A stretch of DNA of 30,251 bases from Chara braunii (Eukaryota > Streptophyta > Charophyceae > Charales > Characeae): the NCBI GenBank assembly GCA_003427395.1, contig BFEA01000612.1:742091-772341 (forward strand), written 5' to 3'. The notes beneath the pieces are model-generated. The model was not told the DNA's origin and did no database searches. It was given only the letters and a program-made list of their open reading frames with translations. The position numbers and the translations under genes were made by a program. The stretch's first letter is position 1. The number at the start of each line of letters is the position of its first letter. Positions 11,754 to 19,330 of this stretch are shown here, one piece after another.

Positions 11754-11757
<4 letters not shown>
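10880..11757 (-). mobile_element. (TA)n-associated TIR element A, containing an assembly gap
   Basis: Ends are CAGGTTTACC (10880-10889) and GGTAACTCTG (11748-11757), inverted repeats matching at 8 of 10 bases, with TATATATA directly outside both. GTTCGG/CGAAC-rich blocks lie inside each end. Between them is A+T-rich sequence with two copies of a motif ending in GGCGAGCAC or CCAGCACC followed by TTTTGACACC or TTTTCGACACC. The 10941-11215 stretch is unknown (N). A poly-A run (11216-11257) adjoins the gap. No transposase is visible, so it is non-autonomous. Orientation is given relative to element C. Confidence 0.7.
10941..11215. other. Assembly gap (275 N)
   Basis: Unknown bases. The gap lies within TIR element A, next to a 42-base poly-A run and opposite an inverted copy of the same repeat. 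This is a structure likely to defeat assembly. Open frames spanning it carry no information. Confidence 1.
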
Positions 11758-11796
<39 letters not shown>

Positions 11797-11804
11797 GTAT
11801 ATAT
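11758..11804. repeat. (TA)n microsatellite between inverted elements A and B
   Basis: TA run, interrupted once by CCTG, lying between element A (reverse) and element B (forward). Confidence 0.9.
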
Positions 11805-11807
11805 ATT

Positions 11808-12414
11808 AGTGTTTTTTTTGTGAGTTCTCTATGATGTAACCTACACTCCTATCAATTTTGAAGCCCGTCTGCTAAGCCAAAAAAACATTAAAAATTGTCA
11901 AAGATAGGGGTGTCAAAATGTGCTCGCCCACTCACTATATTGTTTTTTTTCACTTTTAACTTTTTGTTTTCGCTTTATTTTGGGGCCTAAAAAAAATTAT
12001 TATTTTTTGAAACAATTTTAACGAGTTATTGATTATGTAAAATACGTATCTATAAATTTTCAGGNCATTTGTCAATGCCAAAAAAAAAAAAAAAATCAGT
12101 AAAGTTGGCGGTGTCGAAAAGGTGATAGCACACTCACCCATTTTAATTCTCTATTTATTTTTTCTTATTTTTATCACAGTGTTTATTTTCTCGATTTGAT
12201 TTTTAATTCCAATTTGGTAAAGAATTTGAATACAGTGCCCAGGCAAATGTTGTTTAGCTTATTTTTCTCCATAACATATTTTGTTCTCGGAAGTTTTTGA
12301 AAACTTTGTTTTTTTGTTTTTTTGTTTTGGGTCCACGTTCGCCCGGAACGGCCGAACGCCTTCCGAAGGGATCCCATACGTTGGGGCGTTCGGCCCGTCG
12401 CGACGCCGACAACC
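11808..12414 (+). mobile_element. (TA)n-associated TIR element B (left end truncated)
   Basis: Reverse complement of much of element A: 11808-12145 pairs with 11258-11612 over roughly 340 bp, with only scattered differences. It then continues past A's known sequence to CATAACATATTTT, a G+C-rich block with CGAACGCC/GGCGTTCGG, and ends GCCGACAACC at 12414 followed by (TA)n. The G+C-rich left end seen in element C is missing. One base is unresolved at 12065. No protein is encoded. Confidence 0.7.
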
Positions 12415-12745
12415 ATATATATGTATATACATATATATATGTTCTGTCTTCATCCCCGTTGGTTTTGTCCCGTTATTCGGGCTAAGCAAGTAGCGGTGCT
12501 TCATGCGGGAGCAGTCATAAGGGTTTTTTTATTGTTATAGCATCCTGGTTGGTTGTTTCCCGTTGTTCGACCTTTTGGAAAGCGGGGCGGTGCTTGCATG
12601 TGGGAATCAGCCCACAAGAAAAAAAAAACAATAATGAAAAAAAAAAAAAAAAAAATCATCAAAAATTCAAAAAAAAATATGCTACAAAGACAAATAAAAG
12701 TTATCGGTTCAAGTCCGATCGTCTCCAATTTCCCTGTCAGCCCAC
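12415..12745. other. Spacer: TA tract, diverged duplication, A-rich run
   Basis: After a TA tract (12415-12440), two diverged copies of a TTGGTT...TCCCGTT.TTCG...GCGGTGCTT...GGGA sequence lie at about 12458-12515 and 12548-12610. A-rich low complexity follows (12618-12690), then the tRNA-like arm listed separately. No gene seen. Confidence 0.5.
12703..12728 (+). pseudogene. Possible tRNA 3' fragment (T-arm and acceptor strand)
   Basis: ATCGG, loop TTCAAGT, CCGAT forms a perfect 5-bp T-arm with the canonical 7-base loop and B box (GGTTCAAGTCC). CGTCTCCA follows, which could be the 3' acceptor strand. No matching 5' strand (GGAGACG) or D and anticodon arms are present upstream, where the sequence is A-rich. 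It is a fragment at best. The T-arm is like that of plastid trnT-GGU, from memory. Confidence 0.35.
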
Positions 12746-12755
12746 TATATATAAG

Positions 12756-12805
12756 TAGGGTTCAGCCTACGAATGAGTCGGTGAAACTCCGACGAAACAA
12801 TTTGT
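12756..12805 (+). ncRNA. Degenerate hammerhead motif, copy R4
   Basis: Stem II and GAAA are kept, but the core reads CGAATGA instead of CTGATGA and the 5' strand of stem III is absent because of truncation. Stem I is TAGG/CCTA, a paired change from GAGG/CCTC. Predicted inactive. Confidence 0.7.
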
Positions 12806-13169
12806 CACAGCCCCTCGTTTGTTGTCCTCTTCTCTCTCTTTGTCTACGGTTTACCGGGCAGTTCTATTTGTGACGATATATACTTCGACTTCGCTAGCTT
12901 CCTGCTACGGTTTTTTTCGGTCGGGTCGAGCGGCAGTGGTCGGGGCCGTTACTAGGCGGCCATGCTGTGCCTCTAGTGCCAGCGGCGTGTCTAGAGTGTA
13001 TTTTTTGGCTGTGGTAAACCTTTCTTTGTTTTGTGGATGTTTGGCTGGCTTGTGATGGGGTGTGAACCGCTGTGTGTAGAGTTTTTCATCTGGTGTGGGT
13101 GAGTGATAGTCTACTTTGATTTTGGTTAAGGTAGATTATCATTTGCATTGTAATCAGTGAGGGGATTCT

Positions 13170-13229
13170 GCAGACTGTTGAGGGTTCAACCTCCTGATGA
13201 GTCGGTGAAACTCCGACGAAACAGTTTGT
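13170..13229 (+). ncRNA. Type III hammerhead ribozyme motif, copy R5 (complete)
   Basis: Every element is canonical: stem III GCAGACTGT/ACAGTTTGT, GTT cleavage triplet (13179/13180), stem I GAGG/CCTC with loop GTTCAA, core CTGATGA, stem II GTCGG/CCGAC with loop TGAAACT, and GAAA. With R3, the best candidate for activity. Confidence 0.92.
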
Positions 13230-13302
13230 CACAGCCCCTCGTTTGTTGTCCTCTTCTCTCTCTCTGCTTACGGCTTACCGGGCAGTTCTATTTGTGACGA
13301 TA

Positions 13303-13564
13303 TACGGAGGTCTGCCCGGGGACCTCTGTACGTACAGGCTGGTGACCCTGTATATATACAGCCCCTTGTTTGTTGTCTTCTTCTCTCTCTCTGCCTACGG
13401 TTTACCGGGCAGTTTTGTTTGTGACGATATATATATATATCGTCACAAACAAAACTGCCCGGTAAACCGTAGGCAGAGAGAGAGAAGAAGACAACAAACA
13501 AGGGGCTGTATATGTACAGGGTCACCAGCCCGTACGTACAGAGGTCCCCGGGCAGACCTCCGTA
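13303..13564. repeat. 262-bp near-perfect palindrome
   Basis: Two 131-bp arms centred at 13433/13434 in (AT)7, pairing at about 129 of 131 positions. Each arm holds a TIR-element end (GGTGACCCTG with TATATATACAG outside) and part of the 425-bp unit (13359-13426 forward, 13441-13508 inverted). Overlapping open frames on opposite strands encode nearly the same peptide because of the symmetry and are not genes. The arms have barely diverged, so the inversion is recent or maintained by conversion. Confidence 0.95.
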
Positions 13565-14132
13565 CGTACTGAGGTTCAAAGTCCCGTACAGGGTCTGAAC
13601 CCGACGGTGTTCAGCCCCCGCCAAAAATTATTTCGGGGCCTGAAAATAAATATTTTTTTCTGAATTTTGTTGAGTTACTTCTCTATGACGTGAGGTACAT
13701 GCCTGTAAATTTTAAAGTCATTTGGCGAATCCAAATAAGAATTCCAAATCGCCAAAGATCGCGGTTTCAAAACGTGCTCGCCCACGTATTTTTTCACTTT
13801 TTACCTTTTGTTTTTACTTTAGTTCTGGGTCTAAACAATTTTATTATTTTTTTGAAACTATTTTAGTGGGATTTGTACTATGTGAAGTACACATATGTAA
13901 ATTTTCAGGGCATTTAGCTATGCCAAAAAAAAATAAAAAATTGCCAAAGATGGCGGTGTCGAAAACATGCTCGCGCACTCACGAAATTTAACTCTCTTTT
14001 CATTTTTATTATTAGTATTTGTTTTCCGTATTTTATTTTTATATCAAATTTGATAAGGACTTCGGATAAAATGCTCAAGCAAGTCTTATGTAATTTATCT
14101 TTTTCCATAACATATTTTTTTTTCAGATTTTT

Positions 14133-14171
<39 letters not shown>

Positions 14172-14209
14172 GGTATTTGTTCGACCTGCTCTGAACGCCG
14201 GTTACCCTG
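13517..14209 (+). mobile_element. (TA)n-associated TIR element C, most complete copy
   Basis: 693 bp from CAGGGTCACC (13517) to GGTTACCCTG (14209), terminal inverted repeats matching at 9 of 10 bases, flanked by TATATGTA and TATATATA. Inside: a palindromic CCGTACGTAC...GTACGTACTG section, GTTCAGCCCCCGCCAAAAA, then two copies about 190 bp apart of a motif like GCCAAAGAT.GCGGT.TC.AAA followed by GCTCGC.CAC, and a T-run. No transposase is encoded. TIR plus TA-rich target fits a Tc1/mariner- or hAT-type MITE. An 8-bp or 2-bp duplication cannot be told apart inside (TA)n. Confidence 0.75.
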
Positions 14210-14237
14210 TATATATATATAGATATCGTATATAAAT

Positions 14238-14488
14238 ATATCGTCACAAACAAAACTGCCCGGTAAACCGTAGGCAGAGAGAGAGAAGAGGACAACAAAC
14301 GAGGGGCTGTGATATACTGTTTCGTCGTAGTTTCACCGACTCATCAGGAGGCTGAACCCTCGACAGTCTGCAGAATCCCCTCACTGATTACACTGTAAAT
14401 AATAATCTACCTTAACCAAAATCAAAGTAGACTATCACTCACCCACACCAGATGGAAAACTCTACAGACTGTCGGTTCACACCCCATT
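14238..14488 (-). repeat. Inverted partial 425-bp unit
   Basis: Reverse complement of the unit from its end (ACAGTCTGTAGAG) through the start, the hammerhead and up to GACGATAT at 14238, where (TA)n begins. It belongs to the same family as 9421-10484 but on the other strand. Confidence 0.9.
14313..14371 (-). ncRNA. Type III hammerhead ribozyme motif, copy R8 (minus strand)
   Basis: On the minus strand: GCAGACTGTC then stem I GAGG/CCTC, loop GTTCAG, core CTGATGA, stem II GTCGG/ACGAC (four pairs plus a G-A next to the loop TGAAACT) and GAAACAG. The cleavage triplet is the classical GTC, between 14362 and 14361. Stem III is 5 bp because the 3' strand diverges into TATA. The core is complete. 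Confidence 0.85.
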
Positions 14489-14527
14489 CAACTTCTCCCA
14501 TTTCAATTTCTTGCAACCTGTCATGTG

Positions 14528-15160
14528 TTACCGTTCACTGTCGACCTCCTTGTACCATTGCACAAATCCGCAGTTGTGTTCCATTGTACCACTGTCCGTG
14601 GGTGTGTCCACGACAAAAAACATGGCTACTGATGCAAACCGTGTGCATTCGTTGCCTGCTCTAATTGCGACGTCACTGTGCACTGGTCTCCCATGGAACT
14701 GTAGCGACGCTCTTGCAGTTTGAACAAGTGTGCCCCTGTTTGTTCCGTCTTGTACGCAAGCGATGGCCACGTATGTCCGTGTGTGTATAAGCAGATCGTC
14801 AGAAGGAGGTTGACAACCATTCTCCGCCATGTATGTCGTAAGCGCAGCTCGAAAATCGCGTCTGCAAGGAACCTCTTCGAGTATCCTACACGCATGGTTG
14901 TCAATGCCTTCTCCCTCGCGTATGTTCTCGTCATCGATGTCGAACCACCGCAGTTGCAGCATTGCCGTGTCGCGTAGTGCGAGGGTGTTCATTCCGGTGG
15001 CCATACAGTCTATCACGGACGACCGGTTCTCAACCGTTCTCTTCCTCCGTTTCCTCACGATCCCGATCTCTTCGCGAAACGCCAATGACTGGCGCACATG
15101 GTTTACAACCGTTTTCTTCGTGCAACACAAGAGAAAATGAAACAGCACCAATGACACAAG
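14528..15160 (-). pseudogene. Possible transposase C-terminal fragment
   Basis: The last ~200 codons of a long minus-strand frame look protein-like rather than low complexity. The end runs through SLQFHGRPVHSDVAIRAGNE, a hydrophobic FASVAMFFVVD, and CGFVQWYKEVDSER before TAA. A pattern of FHG.P..D.V, then a gene-product FA.V..FF, then F..WY is reminiscent of C-termini of KDZ/Plavaka-type or related plant DNA transposases; this is recall-based and weak. The upstream part of the frame crosses G- and A-homopolymers and cannot be coding. No DDE core is present, so it is a fragment if real. Confidence 0.35.
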
Positions 15161-15189
15161 AGGCCTCAACATAGGTACGGAAGGGGAAC

Positions 15190-15410
15190 GGGGAAAAAAA
15201 AAAAAAAAACACGCACCGTGGCAGCACTGGGCCTCCACACAAAAATGAACCGGTTGCTGCAAATCGCCGAGGGAGGGGGAAGGGGGCCGGCCGCGGGGCG
15301 GGGGGGGGGGGGGGGGGAAGAGGGGGGGGGGATCATGGGTACTGAAAAAAATAAAAATAAAAAAATCATGGACACGAAAGGGGAACGGAAAAAAAAAAAA
15401 AAAGGGCCTC
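15190..15410. repeat. Low-complexity A/G homopolymer block
   Basis: Poly-A (15196-15210), poly-G (15299-15330), an AAATAAAAATAAAA stretch and another poly-A (about 15389-15403). A motif AAGGGGAACGG followed by A-run occurs at both edges (15182 and 15377), suggesting local duplication. Confidence 0.85.
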
Positions 15411-15749
15411 CGCCAAGTCGGTCCGCCGAAAGGAACCCCCCAACTGTGCCCCGACCGTCCCGCAACGTGGCACCGCACGAAAACAGGAGCCGGGAGGAGT
15501 GACAGTCCTCTTGAGGCTGACCTGTATGTCGGCAGTTTCGGCCATGGTCGTGCGTTGTCTGCGCAGGATCCGAGGTGTCTTAGGTCCCTATTGGGGCTTG
15601 GTTCCCGTGGATCCGCGCTCAGCAAGTCGTTGACTGCCGCGCATCAAGTACTCTGGGCTTCGTTGCTACTATCGTGTCACTGCGGTGGTGGCACTCTGCT
15701 GATGTGGCAATGTGGCATACTGCGCAGCCACACGGGCCTGCAGGGCCCG
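15411..15749. other. Unassigned spacer
   Basis: G+C-balanced sequence without a supported gene. Open frames here are short, and one (15555-15824) runs on into the minisatellite. No motif or repeat copy elsewhere in the window was noticed. Confidence 0.4.
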
Positions 15750-15968
15750 ACCCAACGTTCTCACCCTAAAAGCCTGAAAACAAGGGCCTACAGGCCCTGT
15801 GTCGTTTTCAGCCTAAAAGCCTGAAAACAAGGGCCTACAGGCTCTGTGCCGTTTTCAGCCTAAAAGCCTGAAAACGAGGGCCTACACGCCCTATGTCGTT
15901 TCAGCCTAAAACAGGGCCCTCCAGGCCCTGAGTCTTTTCAGCCTGAAACGGAGGGCCATTTTTAGGCC
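15750..15968 (+). repeat. 47-bp minisatellite (about 4 units)
   Basis: CCTAAAAGCCTGAAAAC starts at 15765, 15812 and 15859, with a related start at 15905: periods of 47, 47 and 46 bp. Each unit includes AGGGCCTACAGGCCCT, itself a short inverted repeat. The last unit is more diverged. A poly-A tract follows. Confidence 0.92.
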
Positions 15969-15971
15969 TTC

Positions 15972-15997
15972 AAAAAAAAAAAAAAAAAAAAAAAAAA
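15972..15997. repeat. Poly-A tract
   Basis: 26 consecutive A after the minisatellite. It could be a retroposed tail, but no matching transcript body or target duplication was seen. Confidence 0.9.
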
Positions 15998-16900
15998 GAT
16001 TGACCTACCCTGAAACTTAGGCACCAGATCAGGGTTTTAGCACAAACCATTTTTGGCCTGTTTTCAAGACAACCCTTGTTTGAACTTCAACACCAAGCTC
16101 TGACACGTTTTGGCATTGGCAAGAGCAGCCTCCTAAGCGGGCCAGCGCTATATAAGACTGGCCCGCCCTGCAGGCTGCAGACAGTCACGAGGTAGTTCAT
16201 AGGAACTTCCCAGGGACTTCATGTGCAGGAGCCAGGAGGCAGTCTTTTGGATTCGGCAGAAGCACTCTGGAGGAGTGTTGCAGTAGTCTTCAGCACTGGG
16301 CTCTATTAGGAGCTAGAGTAGTAGTGGAGAGAGAGAGATGGTTGGCGGAGGCCAGGGAGACTTACCTGTGGTGCCATAGCTCCATACTTACCTGTCGAGT
16401 CTTCGATGTACCTGCAACAAGGTGCCACCTTCGCAGGTTAGTACCGAACATCTCCTCCTCACCCTCTTGCTACCTGACTTCTCAGTATCTGCCGGCTATG
16501 AGAGAGAGAGAGATTGGTGACTTTGGAACTTGACAACATTTGGATCCAGACTCGACATTGGGATTCAGACATTTGACGAGGGATTACTTGGGACCTGTAC
16601 AGGAGACTTGGTGTTGACGACATTCCCATCTTCCCCTCTTCCTCGTCTAACCCCCCGCGCCTTCTTCCTGTGTGAGTGACCAGGCCCCTTCACACCATGG
16701 AATGATGATGATCTATGTCTGGTCTGCATGACTCTGCAGTGCATCGCCGATTGTTCGGATCATTGGTTCTTCCGCTGTGCTATCTTGTACTATGTGAGAG
16801 AGGTTGGTTCTTGTTCTGGTCTGTACCGTTATGGTATGCGACGGGGAATCTGCTGTCGTGGCACGCTGCTGAGGTGGCACAATGATGACGTGGCCGGAGA
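15998..16900 (+). repeat. LTR-like promoter block, possibly a solo or fragment LTR
   Basis: TATATAAG at 16149-16156 sits in GCCAGCGCTATATAAGACTG, resembling the TATA region of LTR 1 (GGCCAGCACTATAAACGAAG). Downstream are ACTTACCTG motifs (16360, 16387) like those in LTR 1, and a GA-run near 16500. No second copy, PBS or TG/CA ends were found, so an LTR is only suggested. Open frames are short and unsupported. Confidence 0.35.
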
Positions 16901-17492
16901 CTGAAGTCCCCAGTACCGAGAGGAGGAGAGAGAAGGTAGTGGTGGGAAGAAGGGAAGCGAGGCAAACAACGCACAAACAGTCTGTTTCTTCCCTGACCTC
17001 GGACTTGACGCTAATCAAGGAGAAAAACAATTTCCCCCCACGAAAAAAAATTTTGAATTTTGAAAAATTAAATATTAAATATTTAATTATTTAATTAAAT
17101 CAATTTTAATCGAACAATACGAGTTAATCAAATAAATTTTAATTATGGCAATAATTAAATATTTAATTAAAAAATATTTTAATTTGCAAAAAACCATTTT
17201 GCCAAAAGTTAACTATTTGTGAAAGAATATTTAAATTTGCAAAACTAAAATAAACCAAGTTTAAGCAAGATTTAAACATTTAAACATAATTTTTAATTAA
17301 AACATTTCACGAAACACAAAATTTAAAATGGAGAATTTAGCATCATTATGAGGTCATGAAGTAAGTAGAAAATCAATGGTAGTATGAAGATACACCCTTT
17401 GCTGTAAAGATTCAATCTTTAATCACAAGACAAGGATGCGATTTGCAAAAGTGAAAGTTTCGTGAAGTTGCAGTTGAACATGGCTGCGCTAG
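16901..17492. other. Spacer, strongly A+T-rich from 17040
   Basis: 17040-17340 is dominated by TTTAATTAAAT-type sequence with small palindromes such as ATTAAATATTTAAT. It is followed by ordinary sequence up to the LTR of retrotransposon 2. Nothing coding was seen. Confidence 0.6.
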
Positions 17493-18342
17493 TGAAACGG
17501 TTTTCACCTCTTTGCAGTAGCAGACGCAAATCCCAGGGTTCGATCCCTAAACCTTGCCCTATCTGTGTACAGTACTTGTGTAGACCCCGAGAGTTCAACC
17601 TGTGACCTGTGTATTCGTAAACAGTTGATAGGCTGTCATAGGTCCGCTGTAGACCTGTAGGATAAAAGTCTTAGCGAGTTCCAGAAGTCTTAGTTGTAAT
17701 CCTTCCAGAAGGTCGGCAAGTGGGCAAGTGGTCAAGTGGCGAGTCAAGTGGTGGACTAAATGCCAGTGCGATTGCAGTGCGATTGCAGTACGAGTCCGGC
17801 AGGATAGCAGTGAGTCCCCTGTCAGTCAACGGTACGGTCCAGTCAGTCCCAGTCGAGTCCAGCAAGTACCGCAAGGAACTGTGAGCACCATGGGTCGATG
17901 GCAAAAGGCAGACCAACGAGTTTCAGAAGTATAAATCAAGAGGCAGCGCCCAGCCATTTATTCATTCCTGCGTGAGCCATGCGGAAGCGCTGCCACAGCG
18001 ACTTGTGCAAGGAGGTCTGCAGAGAGCCCGGAGCTGAAATGGGCGAGAGAGAAGGAGCATAGCATAGCGATAGGGTAGTTGTGGCCATAGCCGCCATAGC
18101 TAGAGTTAGTGTGAAGTGTGTGTGTGTACGTGTGAGTGTTCGGAGTGACGCGTGTGGGATATCCAGGGTGATCCGGGGTATGTGAACAGTGAGTTATTTG
18201 GGCGCTGAGTCGCCATAGCCAGTTGAAAGTGAACTCGTATCTGGATGCCATATCTCTGAGTTTTGAGTGGGCGCATGTCGCCAGTTTGCTGCGCTACTGT
18301 TTACATGCATGAAAAGTGTGAATGGAAACGAGTATGATTGCA
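17493..18342 (+). repeat. 5' LTR of retrotransposon 2
   Basis: Begins TGAAACGG and ends GATTGCA, two bases before the PBS. Contains TATAAAT at 17930-17936. Relative to the 3' LTR it has an extra GTGCGATTGCA-type duplication near 17765-17790 and lacks a ~20-bp GTAGGTAGTAGG insert. Close to its start is a tRNA-like B box, GGTTCGATCCC (17539-17549). Confidence 0.95.
17930..17936 (+). promoter_or_regulatory. TATA box of 5' LTR 2
   Basis: TATAAAT in AGAAGTATAAATCAAGAGG, duplicated in the 3' LTR at 25942-25948. Likely LTR core promoter. Confidence 0.6.
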
Positions 18343-18343
18343 T

Positions 18344-18354
18344 TGGTATCAGAG
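18344..18354 (+). other. Primer binding site for initiator-Met tRNA
   Basis: TGGTATCAGAG, an exact match to the first 11 bases of the usual plant PBS, one base after the LTR's terminal CA plus T. It would prime minus-strand synthesis. Confidence 0.92.
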
Positions 18355-18508
18355 TTGGTACCCGCTATTCCATGCGCGCTGTCGTGAGCAGGGCCTGATG
18401 CGCCATTGCTGAGGTGGCCGCCAGAAGACGAAGTCCGCCATAGCGGAGCTAGAGGTTGGAGAAGCCGCCGCGCACCTGCATAGAAGACCACGACGAAGAA
18501 GAACAACG

Positions 18509-18583
18509 AGAGAGAGAGAGAGAGAGAGAGAGCGATACAAGATTGGGTTACTACATACCTCCTGCGCTGGAGATATCGCTACG

Positions 18584-18649
<66 letters not shown>

Positions 18650-18650
18650 N

Positions 18651-18711
<61 letters not shown>

Positions 18712-18873
18712 TTGAGCGATACAAGATTGGGTTACTACGTACCTGTTGCGCTGGAGATATCGCAACGGCGAGAGAGAGAGAGAGAGAGGGAGAGAGAGAG
18801 AGAGAGAGAGGGAAAGGTTGAGCGATTCAAGATTGGGTTACTACGTACCTGCTGCGCTGGAGATATCGCTACG

Positions 18874-18916
<43 letters not shown>

Positions 18917-18952
18917 GCGATACAAATTTGGTTGTTACGTACCAGTGAAGTT
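18509..18952 (+). repeat. Four ~55-bp units joined by (GA)n tracts in the leader
   Basis: GCGATACAAGATTGGGTTAC followed by a GCGCTGGAGATATCGC segment occurs at about 18532, 18716 and 18822, with a fourth partial copy at 18914. They are separated by (GA)n tracts, the longest at 18587-18706 with one unresolved base (18650). Open frames of Arg-Glu or Leu-Ser repeats across this region are artefacts of (GA)n. Confidence 0.9.
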
Positions 18953-19203
18953 GTTGTGCGGTTCCACGAAGAAGAAGATTGCGCCCATAGCCGCGAAGCT
19001 TGCACCATGGAGTGACGAAGGAGAAGGGAGAGAAAGTGGACAGAGGGAGATACCGAGAAGGGAGAGAGAAGCCATAGCTGAGAAGAGGAAGAGAGAGAGA
19101 AAAAAAAAAGAAAAAAAAAGGAAGAAGACGACAACTAGTGTTAAGAAGGAAGGCGAAGGGAAAAAAAAGGTTGGTGAGGGAAAGAGAAGCCGACATCCAT
19201 AGC

Positions 19204-19330
19204 TGACCGAAGGGTTGACTCGGAGAGTTGATCAGAGGTGTTGACCAGCGTTGACCGGGGGTTGACCGGGAGTTGACCGGCGTCGACCAAGGCGTTGACC
19301 AAGACTTTGACCAAGACTTTGACCAAGCTG
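19204..19330 (+). repeat. Cluster of TTGACC motifs
   Basis: Seven TTGACC and one TTGACT in about 115 bp, mostly at 10-13-bp spacing, as in GTTGACCGGG and TTTGACCAAGAC. TTGAC[C/T] is the core of the W box bound by WRKY factors in plants. The cluster may equally be just a short tandem repeat in the leader of retrotransposon 2. Confidence 0.75.

Larger units (their letters stand above)
12746..13302 (+). repeat. 425-bp hammerhead units, second partial array
   Basis: A 5'-truncated unit (from about 12756) is followed at 13086 by the start of another, which ends at TGTGACGATATA (13302). Order and sequence match 9421-10484. Breakpoints again fall at (TA)-rich points, and the right one is the GACGATAT motif. 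Confidence 0.85.

Noticed and set aside
13243-13624. Two overlapping opposite-strand frames with the same peptide
   Set aside because: A direct result of the palindrome, not a conserved gene pair.
15750-15968. CRISPR-like repeat array
   Set aside because: Units are directly tandem with no unique spacers, and the setting is a eukaryotic nuclear genome.
18349-18948. Arg-Glu and Ser-Leu repeat proteins
   Set aside because: Translation of (GA)n microsatellite on both strands.
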